Shown piece after piece: positions 28,256-37,118 of a stretch of DNA of 64,000 nt. Below the pieces are notes generated by a model. That model did not search any database, had not been told where the DNA came from, and saw nothing but the letters and a program-made list of their open reading frames with translations. Every line of letters begins with the position of its first letter. Position 1 is the first letter of the stretch. The translations under genes were made by a program, and so were the position numbers. The DNA is from Candidatus Kouleothrix ribensis (lineage in GTDB: Bacteria > Chloroflexota > Chloroflexia > Chloroflexales > Roseiflexaceae), in NCBI GenBank assembly GCA_016722075.1, contig JADKGW010000001.1, positions 744,001 through 808,000 on the forward strand. Direction: 5' to 3'.

Positions 28256-28891
28256 CTATTGCTTGCCTTCTGGTGGGATATGCAAACCCATGTCGCCGCC
28301 GTAGCGCACATCACGTTGGCGGCGATCGGCAAGTTGCCAGGTAATCGCGTTCGGTGGCTCCAGAAAATGATGATACGCAAGCGCCATTTGGCGTGCCGCT
28401 TCCACGAACGGAACTCGCCCAGTTGCGGTGCCTAATCCTGGACAGGCAATCCGCGTAATTGGCTGATCGGTTTGACGATTGTGCGCGCGAACTGCCAACA
28501 GCATGGCCCACATCGCGCGATAGACATTATCGGTATGCGCAATTGTCATTGGTACGCGCATCGTCGGAGTATGCGCGAGGAAGGGATGACGCGGATGATC
28601 GGTTGGGATGATGAACGAGGTACCAACCGATTGTTCTCCGAGATAGGCATCCAAAATATGTTGTTGCACTCTGCGTTCAAGCTGCGCGCCAAAGAAGCGC
28701 GTAATCGCAGCATCGACGCCACCATCCATCAGGCCGAATGAATTCGCCGCGCTGACCATACAATCAAATGCAGGAAGATGCTCGAAAATACCATTGACAA
28801 CCGTAACATTCGGCGATTGCGCAAATGCAGATTGAAATGCTTGGCACAACGCGCGGTTCGGATCTACAAGAATGAGTTGAACGCTAGACAT
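28256..28891 (-). CDS. macrodomain protein
   Basis: 211 residues from the second ATG, which has CGGAG 7 nt upstream. Macrodomain features are in order: VTVVNGIFEHL, FDCMVSAANSFGLMDGGVDAAI (the N-rich, G-rich ADP-ribose loop), VGTSFIIPTDHP, and IACPGLGTATGRVPF as the second phosphate loop. Such domains bind or hydrolyse ADP-ribose modifications and are common in NAD-related conflict systems. No DarT-like or other ADP-ribosyl transferase is adjacent in this single-gene cassette. Stop 63 bp from attC 32. Confidence 0.9.
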   Translation of the reverse strand: MSSVQLILVDPNRALCQAFQSAFAQSPNVTVVNGIFEHLPAFDCMVSAANSFGLMDGGVDAAITRFFGAQLERRVQQHILDAYLGEQSVGTSFIIPTDHPRHPFLAHTPTMRVPMTIAHTDNVYRAMWAMLLAVRAHNRQTDQPITRIACPGLGTATGRVPFVEAARQMALAYHHFLEPPNAITWQLADRRQRDVRYGGDMGLHIPPEGKQ

Positions 28892-28988
28892 GGACATCTC
28901 CGATCCGATAGCTCAGGGTAGGAAACAAACGAAACGATCAGAGCATATATCGAAGATCGCCCAAGTTGATGGTGCGTGATGGATTGCC

Positions 28989-29092
28989 GTCCAACGGGAT
29001 GCCGTTCAGCCAGCCGCAAGCGCCTGCCCAACCGCTTCCCAAAATGCAGGCGATCTCGGCGCGCAGCGGTCGGCTGCAACGGCGGGTTCGGC
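28989..29092 (-). repeat. attC 33 (GTCCAAC...GTTCGGC)
   Basis: 104 bp; arms GATGCCGTTCAGCC and GGCTGCAACGGC. Confidence 0.9.
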
Positions 29093-29105
29093 GACCTCAC
29101 CCACA

Positions 29106-29873
29106 TCACTGACGGTTCGGTCCTGTGGTGCCCCCAATTTCGCACCATTTATTGTGATACCACGTTGCTATACTGATTGTAAAGATGGGAAGACTGCCTG
29201 CCAAAGCAAGCTGCAAACTGATCAGTATATTTCTGTCAGATGGAAACGGGGCAAGGAAGCGGCTACTTACCCACCAGAGGATCAGCAATATCAGTGTGCA
29301 GAGAAACCATCGTCCAAAGGTTGTACCGCGTGCTAATCCCGTAAGATGCCAACTTACCTGAAACGGTGATGATGTAACCGATTGGGTCAAGAAAATCGGG
29401 AGAACCAGCATCATGCGCCAATGGATGAACCCTTGTCCAACGAGTGCGCCAAGCGCAGTCAGATTGAACAATAGCAGAGCGCTCGAACCAGGATCATCCG
29501 TTGGTGCATCGGGACTACTGAGAAGGAGATAACAGAGTAGGACGGTAAGACTTGGGAGTGCTTCGAGCAAGGTATGAAGAGTGCCAACACGGAGTAGCGA
29601 CCAATATGTCGCGAAGCGTGGGCGGTGTACTGAGAAGTTGGTAAGGTGTCCTTGTCGCGCAAAGGCCCGTATAAAACACCATCCATACAGTACGTAGCGC
29701 CCAGGGAGGATCACTGTTACGAGAATCAGCCAAGGGGCATGTGTAAAGGAGAGGAGGAAGCGAGCCAACATGAACCAAAGCGTGGCGAGCACGGCGAACA
29801 GGAATCCATCGCTGAGGAAAGAGGGCGGATGGAAACGATGGAACAAAGCAGCAAAGGAGTGATGTGATGCCAT
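29106..29873 (-). CDS. polytopic membrane protein, about six helices
   Basis: 255 residues. Hydrophobic helices lie near 22-44, 47-66, 104-122, 134-160, 190-206 and 218-240. Several Trp and His sit at predicted interfaces, and there are no recognised transporter motifs. The text resembles Yip1/DUF-type integral proteins in layout only. The stop is 13 bp from attC 33. Its leader has an ATTATAGCA box (TGCTATAAT on the coding strand) at 29930-29938 but no good -35. Confidence 0.7.
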   Translation of the reverse strand: MASHHSFAALFHRFHPPSFLSDGFLFAVLATLWFMLARFLLSFTHAPWLILVTVILPGRYVLYGWCFIRAFARQGHLTNFSVHRPRFATYWSLLRVGTLHTLLEALPSLTVLLCYLLLSSPDAPTDDPGSSALLLFNLTALGALVGQGFIHWRMMLVLPIFLTQSVTSSPFQVSWHLTGLARGTTFGRWFLCTLILLILWWVSSRFLAPFPSDRNILISLQLALAGSLPIFTISIATWYHNKWCEIGGTTGPNRQ

Positions 29874-30000
29874 ACAAAGCTCCGGGAAAGGATGAAACTG
29901 TCTTGTGGAAAAGATGAGCCTGTATACAGATTATAGCAAACGGGTCAATAGGATATGTTTTATGCCGGATGGTGCATATCAACGAGTATGCGTCAACGGC

Positions 30001-30128
30001 GCCGAACGGCCTGCGCATCAGCCGCGCCGCACCCAGCGATCGGGATGGCGTTTGGGTTGATGATACCACAGAAAATCGGCACGATCTCGGTCGCCGGAAC
30101 GGCGTCAGGCTGCATGCGCTGGTTGGGC
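30001..30128 (-). repeat. attC 34 (GCCGAAC...GTTGGGC)
   Basis: 128 bp; loop GATGATACCACAGAAAATCG. Confidence 0.92.
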
Positions 30129-30487
30129 GGCACCACGCCGGAGGGCCGCGCTGACCTGCCAGCCATGTTGGCGCCCGCGGGCGCAGCCTGGGATAGAGTC
30201 CGAGGGCGTTCCTTTTCAGCGCTGCTGGGCGCGATGGCGGTCGGATGCGTTTCCCCGCGATGGCGCCCGAGGGCGCTGCCTGCGATGGCGTTCCCACCAC
30301 GACGGCTGCCGAATGCGCTGCCTGGGATGGCGTTCGCGGGCGTTCCCGGCGATGGCCTGTCCAGGCAATGCATGCGTGCCCCGTGACCGCGCTCGGATGC
30401 CTGATTCGCACGGGTTGGCGGTCAGGCCGCAGCAATCACGGGGCTGAATCGGGCGTTGGCTTCTCCACAGATAGGCTGCTCGTGCCC
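30129..30487 (-). repeat. ORF-less repeat cassette, copy 14
   Basis: 359 bp; shares the TCCTTTTCAGCGCTGCTGGG block with copy 18. Confidence 0.85.
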
Positions 30488-30614
30488 GCCCAACGCGTGG
30501 CGCATCAGCCGCGCCGCCCCGATAGGTTGGGAACGTCTTCACGCTATGATAGCACGAAAAATCGGCGCGATCTCGGTCGCCGGAACGGCGTCAGGCTGCA
30601 TGCGCTGGTTGGGC
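30488..30614 (-). repeat. attC 35 (GCCCAAC...GTTGGGC)
   Basis: 127 bp; loop CTATGATAGCACGAAAAATC. Confidence 0.92.
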
Positions 30615-30974
30615 GGCACCACGCCGGAGGCACGCGCTGACCTGCCAGCCATGTTGGCGTTCGCGGGCGTTCCCTGTGATGGCCTGCGCGGGCGTTTCTC
30701 TCGTGCGCTGATAGGCGCGATGACCGTCGCATGCGTGCCCGGTGATGGCGCCCGAGGGCGTTCTCGGCGATTCCGTTCCCACCAGGACGGCGGCCGGATG
30801 CACTGCTCTGGGATGCCGCCCGAAGGCGTTCCCGGTGATGGCCTGTCCAGGCACAGGATGCGTGCCCTGCGATGGCGCGCGGATGCCTGATTCGCACACG
30901 CTGGCGGTCGGGGCGCACCAATGACGGGGGCTGAATCATGCGCTGACCGTCAATCTGATGGTTCGCTCGTGCCC
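30615..30974 (-). repeat. ORF-less repeat cassette, copy 15
   Basis: 360 bp; a block with GGCCGGATGCACTGCTCTGG recurs in copy 24. Confidence 0.85.
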
Positions 30975-31079
30975 GCCCAACGGATTGCGCATCAGCCGCC
31001 GCGAGCGCGCTGCATCAGAAGGCGCTAAAAAGCCGGCGATCTCGCGCGCGAAGCGGTCTGCTGCATGCGCGTGTTGGGC
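30975..31079 (-). repeat. attC 36 (GCCCAAC...GTTGGGC)
   Basis: 105 bp, short-loop class; the right arm reads CTGCTGCATGCGC. Confidence 0.9.
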
Positions 31080-31093
31080 CGCACTTGGGAGAT

Positions 31094-31963
31094 TTAATTA
31101 TCGGAAATGATAATAGAATACATCCCACATTCTTGAAATTCATTTTGCGCGATATTCCCACCCAGCAATACACTTCCCGCACTGAATTCTCTCGCATAGA
31201 GACTATAAGTTGCTTGGGTGTTCTCCGCATCTGTCATTATAACTTCTTCGCTGGTATCTTGAAACTGCGATAACCAGGCTGGCTTAGTTGTATAACAATC
31301 ATTGTATGCCACATATATCATGGCATCACGATCAATGATGAACTTTACAAAGAAACCTTCTGTGCTCAGCTTATCGTCATTTGCTGTGATAATATAGGGC
31401 TTACCTTCGAGCTTTTGGGGAATCCTGACATAAACATATGTTCTATCAATGTATGAATGTACACCATTCTGCAAGGCGCTAACTCGATAATTCCTACCAC
31501 TGGCAACTTCTAAATCAGTGATATTGACCTTGGGCGGAAGGATAGAGTTGTTTGCTTGTGCTGTTATTCTCGTCATTATAAGAAAGGTTGAGAGAATTCC
31601 TATGATAAAAGCACCAATTACAAGAAGTATAACCGCTGTGAGCTTTATACTCATTTGAGAACTTTTCTCACGATCCCCCCCTTCCAAGTCCCTAATTTGA
31701 TTTTGTAATTGTTTGAGAGAACTGGAATTTACGGCGGGAATATCATTTGCATTGTCAATTATAGGTAGGTCGTCGACCGCATGGCCCAGCGATCGTAGTG
31801 CTTCCTTAACATTCTGGATTGCAGTACGGCCATTTTCGATTGTCGTTTCAATGCTTGGGGCGACATGTGACTTACCGAACAAGGCGCGCTGAGTCAGTGC
31901 AAGACCGGTTGTCCGGCGATGGGCATTTAAAAGCTCCTTAAGCTGGTTAGCTTCGTCGCTCAT
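31094..31963 (-). CDS. effector-associated-type domain plus membrane helix protein
   Basis: 289 residues from the ATG at 31963. The N-terminal 65 residues are a helical bundle (LKELLNAHRRTTGLALTQRA and SIETTIENGRTAIQNVKEAL, ending GHAVDDLP) with the same pattern as the N-terminus of the protein at 56138. It resembles effector-associated domains that recruit partners in Chloroflexota conflict systems. A linker, one membrane helix at about 110-132, and an extracytoplasmic beta-rich domain of 150 residues follow. The external domain is not recognised. A partner carrying the matching domain is not in this cassette. Confidence 0.6.
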   Translation of the reverse strand: MSDEANQLKELLNAHRRTTGLALTQRALFGKSHVAPSIETTIENGRTAIQNVKEALRSLGHAVDDLPIIDNANDIPAVNSSSLKQLQNQIRDLEGGDREKSSQMSIKLTAVILLVIGAFIIGILSTFLIMTRITAQANNSILPPKVNITDLEVASGRNYRVSALQNGVHSYIDRTYVYVRIPQKLEGKPYIITANDDKLSTEGFFVKFIIDRDAMIYVAYNDCYTTKPAWLSQFQDTSEEVIMTDAENTQATYSLYAREFSAGSVLLGGNIAQNEFQECGMYSIIISDN

Positions 31964-32002
31964 AACAAACACTGCCGCAATAGTAAAGACCTAGATGGTG
32001 TG

Positions 32003-32030
32003 ATTATAGCAAGTTGGGTAAGATGGTCAA
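32003..32030 (-). promoter_or_regulatory. promoter of the 31094-31963 gene
   Basis: Minus strand: TTGACC, 16-bp spacer, extended -10 TGCTATAAT; 40 bp upstream of the start codon. Confidence 0.75.
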
Positions 32031-32085
32031 GTGTGCAGGAAAAGAAGGATTATCCCTTCCTTGGAAGTATGGCTTTGATAGAGCG

Positions 32086-32215
32086 GCCCAACGCCTGGCG
32101 CATCAGCCGCGCCGCACCAAACGATCGGAAACACCGTTCTCGCCATCGTCAGCGTTCAAAATGGCTCCGATCTTGGGGCCGCGCAGCGGCGTCGGGCTGC
32201 ATGCGCTGGTTGGGC
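32086..32215 (-). repeat. attC 37 (GCCCAAC...GTTGGGC)
   Basis: 130 bp; loop CATCGTCAGCGTTCAAAATG, close to attC 51. Confidence 0.92.
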
Positions 32216-32574
32216 GGCACCACGCCGGAGGGATGTGATCACCTGCCAGCCATGTTGGCGCCCGTGGGCGTTCCCCGCGACGGCGTTCGGATGCGTTCCT
32301 TCCCAGCGCGGTTGGGCGCGATGGCGGTCGGATGCGTGCCCTGGGATGGCGTGCGAGGGCACTGCCCGCGATTCCGTTCCCACCACGACGGCCGCCGGAT
32401 GCGTGCCTTTGGGATGGCGCCCGCGGGCGTTCCCCGCGCTGGCCTGTCCAGGCAGGGCATGCGTTCCCCGTGATGGCGCGCGGATGCCCGATTCGGGCGC
32501 GTTGGCGGTCGGGCCGCAACAATTATGGGACTGAATCATGCGCTGACCGTCAATCCGATGGTTCGCTCGTACCC
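32216..32574 (-). repeat. ORF-less repeat cassette, copy 16
   Basis: 359 bp; starts with GGAGGGATGTGATCACC. Confidence 0.85.
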
Positions 32575-32701
32575 GCCCAACGGCTTGCGCATCAGCCGCG
32601 CCGCACCCAGCGATCGGGATGGCGTTTGGGTTGATGATACCACATAAAATCGGAACGATCTTGCCGCCGGAACGGCGTCGGGCTGCATGCGCTGGTTGGG
32701 C
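32575..32701 (-). repeat. attC 38 (GCCCAAC...GTTGGGC)
   Basis: 127 bp; loop as attC 26. Confidence 0.92.
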
Positions 32702-33037
32702 GGCACCACGCCGGAGGGTCGCGCTGACCCGCCAGCCATGTTGGCGTCTGCGGGCGTTCCCCATGATGACCTCCGAGGGCAGTCGTTCCCAGCGCTGATG
32801 GACGCGATGACGGTCGGATGCCGTTCCCTGGGATGGCGTCCGAGGGCCGTTCGTGCGATTCCGTTCCCACCACGATGGCCGCCGGATGCGTTCCGTTGGA
32901 ATGGCGTTCGCGGGCGTTCCCGGCGCCGGAAGGTGTCAATAGCTTTGAGACAGATCGTCAGATGCACTTCCGGTACGAACCCGTTGGTCACGGCGCTGGC
33001 GGACACCGGCCAAGCCTGGCCGCCGACCGAGCCGGCG

Positions 33038-34117
33038 TCACGGGGCCGCTGCGGCGGCTAAGACCCGTGACGCCGGCTCGTCCGCCGGCACCGCTGCCTC
33101 TGTCGCCGCTGCCGTAACCAACGTTTGCTGCTGCGGGCGTGGCGCGTTGATCCACACTGCATCTGGCACCAGCGGTGGCACAGGTCGCCCGCCCACAAAG
33201 CGTTCCGGGTGACGGGCGTACGCCGCGTCCAACGTCTGTTGCCGTGCTGCGCTCACTGCGGCTGCCTGCCCGTGATGCACCACGAGTGGCGGCAGCAACC
33301 CCAGGGCGCTGTGCCGGTGCTCCGTGTTGTACCAGCGGATAAAGCTGCTGACCCAGGCCTGCGCTTCCGCACGCGAGCCAAAGCGCTCCGGATAGCTCGG
33401 GCCATACTTCATGGTCTTGAATTGTGCTTCCGAATACGGATTATCATTCGACACCGATGGACGGCTGTGCGAGCGCGTCACCCCCAGGTCAAGCATCAGC
33501 TCGGCCAGCAGCTTGCTGGTCATCGGCGCTCCCCGATCCGCGTGAACGGTTAACTGCTGTGGATCAATCCCCTCGCGTGTGCAGGCGTCTGCGATCAGCA
33601 CCTCGGCCAGCCTCGCATCTTCTCGCTCGGCCACCAGCCAGCCGACGATCATCCGACTGAAGATATCGAGTACGACGTACAAGTTGTACCAGACGCCTGG
33701 CTGTGAGCCGCGCAGCTTGGTGATATCCCAGCTCCAGACTTGGCGCGGGGCTGTGGCGAGCAGCTCAGGTCGGGCATAGACCATATGGCGACGGATGGCG
33801 CGCCGCTCGCGACTCGCCGCATCCGAGCGCAGCAACCGATACATCGTGCTCCAGTGGCACAGCTGGACACCTTCATCCAGTAATGTCGCATACACGGCGC
33901 GCGGTGCCCGATCAACAAAGCGCTCGCTATTGAGCTGGGCACGCACGGCCGCCTGCTCGTCCGACGACAGTGCGCGCGGATGCGGTCGACGCGGCGGGCG
34001 GGTACGCAGCGGCGCAGGAGGCCGCTGGAGGCGGTAGTAGGAGCTGCGCGGCACGCCAAGCGCACGACAGGCCGCCTTCACACCCAGCACGGGTGCGAGT
34101 TCGTCGATACCTTCCAT
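33038..34117 (-). CDS. IS3-family transposase OrfB
   Basis: 359 residues with the rve integrase core: D in VWSWDITKLRG, D in TVHADRGAPM and E in NPYSEAQFKTMKY, spaced as in IS3-group DDE enzymes; SFIRWYNTEHRHSALG follows the Glu. The N-terminal HTH_21-like part (GVPRSSYYRLQRPP, EQAAVRAQLNSERF) is present. Its ATG overlaps the stop of OrfA. The C-terminal Ala/Pro-rich tail beyond VTAAATEAAV is longer than usual. Confidence 0.92.
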   Translation of the reverse strand: MEGIDELAPVLGVKAACRALGVPRSSYYRLQRPPAPLRTRPPRRPHPRALSSDEQAAVRAQLNSERFVDRAPRAVYATLLDEGVQLCHWSTMYRLLRSDAASRERRAIRRHMVYARPELLATAPRQVWSWDITKLRGSQPGVWYNLYVVLDIFSRMIVGWLVAEREDARLAEVLIADACTREGIDPQQLTVHADRGAPMTSKLLAELMLDLGVTRSHSRPSVSNDNPYSEAQFKTMKYGPSYPERFGSRAEAQAWVSSFIRWYNTEHRHSALGLLPPLVVHHGQAAAVSAARQQTLDAAYARHPERFVGGRPVPPLVPDAVWINAPRPQQQTLVTAAATEAAVPADEPASRVLAAAAAP

Positions 34118-34494
34118 CAGGATGCCTCGTCGGATGGCGGGGTCGGCAGCAGCTCCAGCAGCGTCGCTACTTTTTTTTGGATGGCGATGATGGTCTCAGC
34201 ATTGGTGAGTTGCTGCTGCAAGCGGGCATTCTCACGCGTGAGGCGGGCGACTTCGTCGGCGAGCGGGTTGCGAGGCGCTCCTTTCGGGCCAGGCGTGAGA
34301 GCGGCCAGGGTCGCATCCCCGCGCTTGAGGCGCTCACGCCACTTAGACATCTGGGACGTATAGAGGCCATAGCGGCGGAGGAGCGCGCCGCGCCGGGCAT
34401 CGCCGCGCGGATAGGAATCATACTCCTCCAGGATGCGCTGTCGTTCAGCGGCAGTCACGATCAGGCGTGCCGTTGGTGTGGTTGAGGTGGTCAT
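34117..34494 (-). CDS. IS3-family OrfA (HTH protein)
   Basis: 125 residues: an HTH (LIVTAAERQRILEEYDSYPR, RRYGLYTSQMSKWRERLKRG) followed by a leucine zipper (LTRENARLQQQLTNAETIIA), typical for OrfA. An A8 run near 34170-34177 (codons CAA AAA AAA) could permit -1 frameshifting to make OrfAB, the usual active transposase of this family, although here OrfB also has its own start. Confidence 0.88.
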   Translation of the reverse strand: MTTSTTPTARLIVTAAERQRILEEYDSYPRGDARRGALLRRYGLYTSQMSKWRERLKRGDATLAALTPGPKGAPRNPLADEVARLTRENARLQQQLTNAETIIAIQKKVATLLELLPTPPSDEAS

Positions 34495-34705
34495 TCGCTA
34501 CTCCTGATGCCCTGTTTGAAACGGATCTCGGAGCCGCATCTGTCTCACGACATATTAGCACACAGGGCGCTGACCTGTCCAAGCAATGGATGCGTTCCCT
34601 GCGATAGCGCTCGGATGCCCGATTCGCACGCGATGGCGGTCGGGCCGCGGCAATCACCGGGCTGAATCGGGCGCTGATCGTCAATCCAATGGGCCGCTCG
34701 TGCCC

Positions 34706-34811
34706 GCCCAACGCGCTGCGCATCAGCCGCCGCGAGCGCGCGGCATACGAACGCGTCAAAATCGGGGCGATCTCGTGCGCGAAGCGGTCGGACTGCATGC
34801 GCGGGTTGGGC
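34706..34811 (-). repeat. attC 39 (GCCCAAC...GTTGGGC)
   Basis: 106 bp, short-loop class; site of the NTF2-like cassette. Confidence 0.9.
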
Positions 34812-34825
34812 CGCGTTGTGTGACG

Positions 34826-34959
34826 GTATCCGTTCAGGGGGTGCAGCACACGGTTGGCTTTCTGGTCCAGAATCACGCTCAGGCCGTCGTCACAATACGC
34901 GCAATTCCGCGCTATGCAACCACATTCCAGCGCCATTGTACACCCCCCTGAACGGATAC
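34826..34959. mobile_element. 134-bp MITE
   Basis: Ends GTATCCGTTCAGGGGG / CCCCCTGAACGGATAC (inverted), similar to the GTAACCGTTCA ends of the IS66 element here. No coding capacity. Clearly related to 61971-62104 along its whole length. No target duplication seen at this copy. Confidence 0.85.
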
Positions 34960-35056
34960 TAGAGAAGAGGTGCCAGAGCCAAGAACTGAGCACCGGTCAG
35001 CCCGATACACCGATGTCAGTTTACGAAGCCGTTAGGATTGCTATAGTCTGCACAAT

Positions 35057-35485
35057 TTACCGCTTGAGGATAACGTTTGCGGTTTCGAAATCCGCCGGCG
35101 CGGAGGAATGCTCGTGAACAATCTTCCACATTCCATTGGTATGAGTGAGCACCATGGTTATACGGTTCTGCATGGCACGTAACGGCTCATTTTGAGCAGA
35201 TACGCCTCTGTAGGTCACGAATGCCGAGGCGATCGCGAGCTCGTGTGTTGCGACGACCTGTATTTCATCGAAGACCACAACGACATGCTCACGACCAAGT
35301 GAACCAAACCAATCCTGCACGATTCCGCGCCAAGCGTCCACGCCGGTATATGACCATTCGCCCCACATATCAAACACGCGTACATCGTGGTCGTATAGCG
35401 CTATGAATGCGTCAACGTCTTTGGAAAAAACAGCGCGCTTGTAGGCGTCCAATACGTGCAAAATTGACTGCTCTACTTCGTGCAC
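35057..35485 (-). CDS. NTF2-like (SnoaL/DUF4440-type) protein
   Basis: 142 residues from a GTG at 35485 with GAGGAG 8 nt upstream, preferred over ATGs further out. The cone-shaped NTF2 fold is suggested by ILHVLDAYKRAVFSKDVDAFIALYDHDVRVFDMWGEWSYTG, then AWRGIVQDWFGSLG, strands VVVVFDEIQVVATHELAIASAFVTYRG, and IVHEHSSAP at the end. This is the SgcJ/EcaC-like branch, often small-molecule isomerases or stress proteins. The substrate is unknown. The MITE lies between its stop and attC 39. Confidence 0.85.
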   Translation of the reverse strand: MHEVEQSILHVLDAYKRAVFSKDVDAFIALYDHDVRVFDMWGEWSYTGVDAWRGIVQDWFGSLGREHVVVVFDEIQVVATHELAIASAFVTYRGVSAQNEPLRAMQNRITMVLTHTNGMWKIVHEHSSAPADFETANVILKR

Positions 35486-35531
35486 AATGTTGCTCCTCTC
35501 CTGTGAAATGGTAATCGCAAGGTGCTGCAGC

Positions 35532-35560
35532 ATACTAGCAAACATATGTTCTGGAGTCAA
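35532..35560 (-). promoter_or_regulatory. promoter of the NTF2-like cassette
   Basis: Minus strand: TTGACT, 17-bp spacer, extended -10 TGCTAGTAT, about 50 bp upstream of the GTG start. Confidence 0.6.
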
Positions 35561-35581
35561 GCGAGCAGAAGCGTCGAAGCG

Positions 35582-35708
35582 GCCCAACGCGCTGCGCATC
35601 AGCCGCGCCGCACCGATAGGTTGGGAACGCTTTCACGTCATGATACCACGGAAAATGGCCACGATCTCAGTCGCCGGAACGGCGTCAGGCTGCATGCGCT
35701 GGTTGGGC
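35582..35708 (-). repeat. attC 40 (GCCCAAC...GTTGGGC)
   Basis: 127 bp; loop CATGATACCACGGAAAATGG. Confidence 0.92.
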
Positions 35709-36065
35709 GGCACCACGCCGGAGGGCCGCGCTGACCTGCCAGCCATGTTGGCGCCCGAGGGCGCGGCCTGGGATAGAGTCCGAGAGCGTTCCTTTTCAGC
35801 GCTGCTGGGCGCGATGGCGGTCGGATGCGTGCCCCGTGATGGCGCCCGAGCGCGTTCCCGGCGATTCCGTTCCCACCAGGACGGCCGTCGGATGCGTTCC
35901 CGGTGATGGCGCCCGCGGGCCTTCCCGGCGCTGGCCTGTCCAGGCAGAGGATGCGTTCCCTGCGATGGCGCTCGGATGCCCGATTCGCACATGATGGCGG
36001 TCAGGCTGCAGCAATCACGGGGTTGAATCTACGCTGGCTTCTCCGCATAGAGGCCGCGCGTGCCC
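35709..36065 (-). repeat. ORF-less repeat cassette, copy 18
   Basis: 357 bp; left half close to copy 14. Confidence 0.85.
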
Positions 36066-36192
36066 GCCCAACGCGCTGCGCATCAGCCGCGCCGCACCTA
36101 TAGATCAGGAACACCTTCATCGCATGATAGCACATAAAATCGGCGCGATCTCGCTCGCCGGAACGGCGTCGGGCTGCATGCGCTGGTTGGGC
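36066..36192 (-). repeat. attC 41 (GCCCAAC...GTTGGGC)
   Basis: 127 bp; loop GCATGATAGCACATAAAATC. Confidence 0.92.
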
Positions 36193-36551
36193 GGCACTAC
36201 GCTGGAGGGCCGCGCTGACCTGCCAGCCATGTTGGCGCACGCGGGCGGTGCCTGGGATGGCGATCGGATGCGTTCCTCCTGCGCGCTGATGGGCGCGATG
36301 GCGGTCGGATGCGTTCCCCGTGCTGGCGCCCGAGGGCCTTCCCGGCGATTCCGTTCCCACCACGATGGCGGCCGGATGCGTGCTGTTGGGATGGCGTTCG
36401 CGGGCGTTCCCCGTGCTGGCCTGTCCAGGCAATGGATGCGTTGCCCGTGATGGCGGTCGGATGCCTGATTCGCGCGCGTTGGCGATCAGGCCGCGTCAAT
36501 CACGGGGTTGAATCATACACTGACCGTTCATCGCATGGGTTGCTCATGCCC
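36193..36551 (-). repeat. ORF-less repeat cassette, copy 19
   Basis: 359 bp; starts GGCACTACGCTGGAGGG. Confidence 0.85.
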
Positions 36552-36678
36552 GCCCAACGAGTTGCGCATCAGCCGCGCCGCACCGATAGGTCGGGAAGGC
36601 GTTCACTGCATGATAGCACAGAAAATCGCACCGATCTCGCTCGCCGGAACGGCGTCGGGCTGCATGTGCTGGTTGGGC
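36552..36678 (-). repeat. attC 42 (GCCCAAC...GTTGGGC)
   Basis: 127 bp; loop GCATGATAGCACAGAAAATC; the right arm has a TGCATGTGC variant. Confidence 0.92.
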
Positions 36679-37037
36679 GGCACCACGCCGGAGGGCCGCG
36701 CTGACCTGCCGGACGTGCTGGCGCCCGCGGGCGCGGCCTGGGATTGGCGTTCGGATGCGTTTCTTCCCAGCGCTGACCGGCGCGATGACGGTCGGATGCG
36801 TGCCCTGGGATGGCGCCCGAGGGCCTTCCTGGCGATTCGGTTCCCACCACGATGGCGGCCGGATGCGTGCCCTGGGATGGCGCCTGCAGGCGTTCCCGGT
36901 GCTGGCCTGTCCAGGCACTGCATGCATTGCTCGTGACGGCGCTCGGATGCCTAATTCGCGCGCGATGGCGGTCAGGTCGCGGCAATCACCGGGTTGAATC
37001 ATGCGCTGGATTCTCCGCAGATAGGCCGCTCGTGCCC
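36679..37037 (-). repeat. ORF-less repeat cassette, copy 20
   Basis: 359 bp; a run GGGATTGGCGTTCGG has one extra T compared with the family. Confidence 0.85.
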
Positions 37038-37118
37038 GCCCAACGCCCTGCGCGTCAGCCGCCGGCTGGAAGAGGCGTGTTTGATAAAGCGAGATGGCGT
37101 TTTTCTGCGTCTGGATAC

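Larger units (their letters stand above)
32927..34564 (-). mobile_element. IS3-family element
   Basis: About 1.64 kb with two overlapping ORFs. TGAGACAGAT occurs in inverted orientation about 20 bp from each end. The exact ends are uncertain; GGCGC flanks both sides and may be a 5-bp target duplication. Confidence 0.8.
32702..34705 (-). repeat. ORF-less repeat cassette, copy 17, split by IS3
   Basis: The left part, 32702-32926, ends GTTCCCGGCGC; the right part, 34565-34705, resumes GGGCGCTGACCTGTCC. Together they give about 360 bp, the normal length if a short GGCGC duplication is counted once. Confidence 0.85.
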
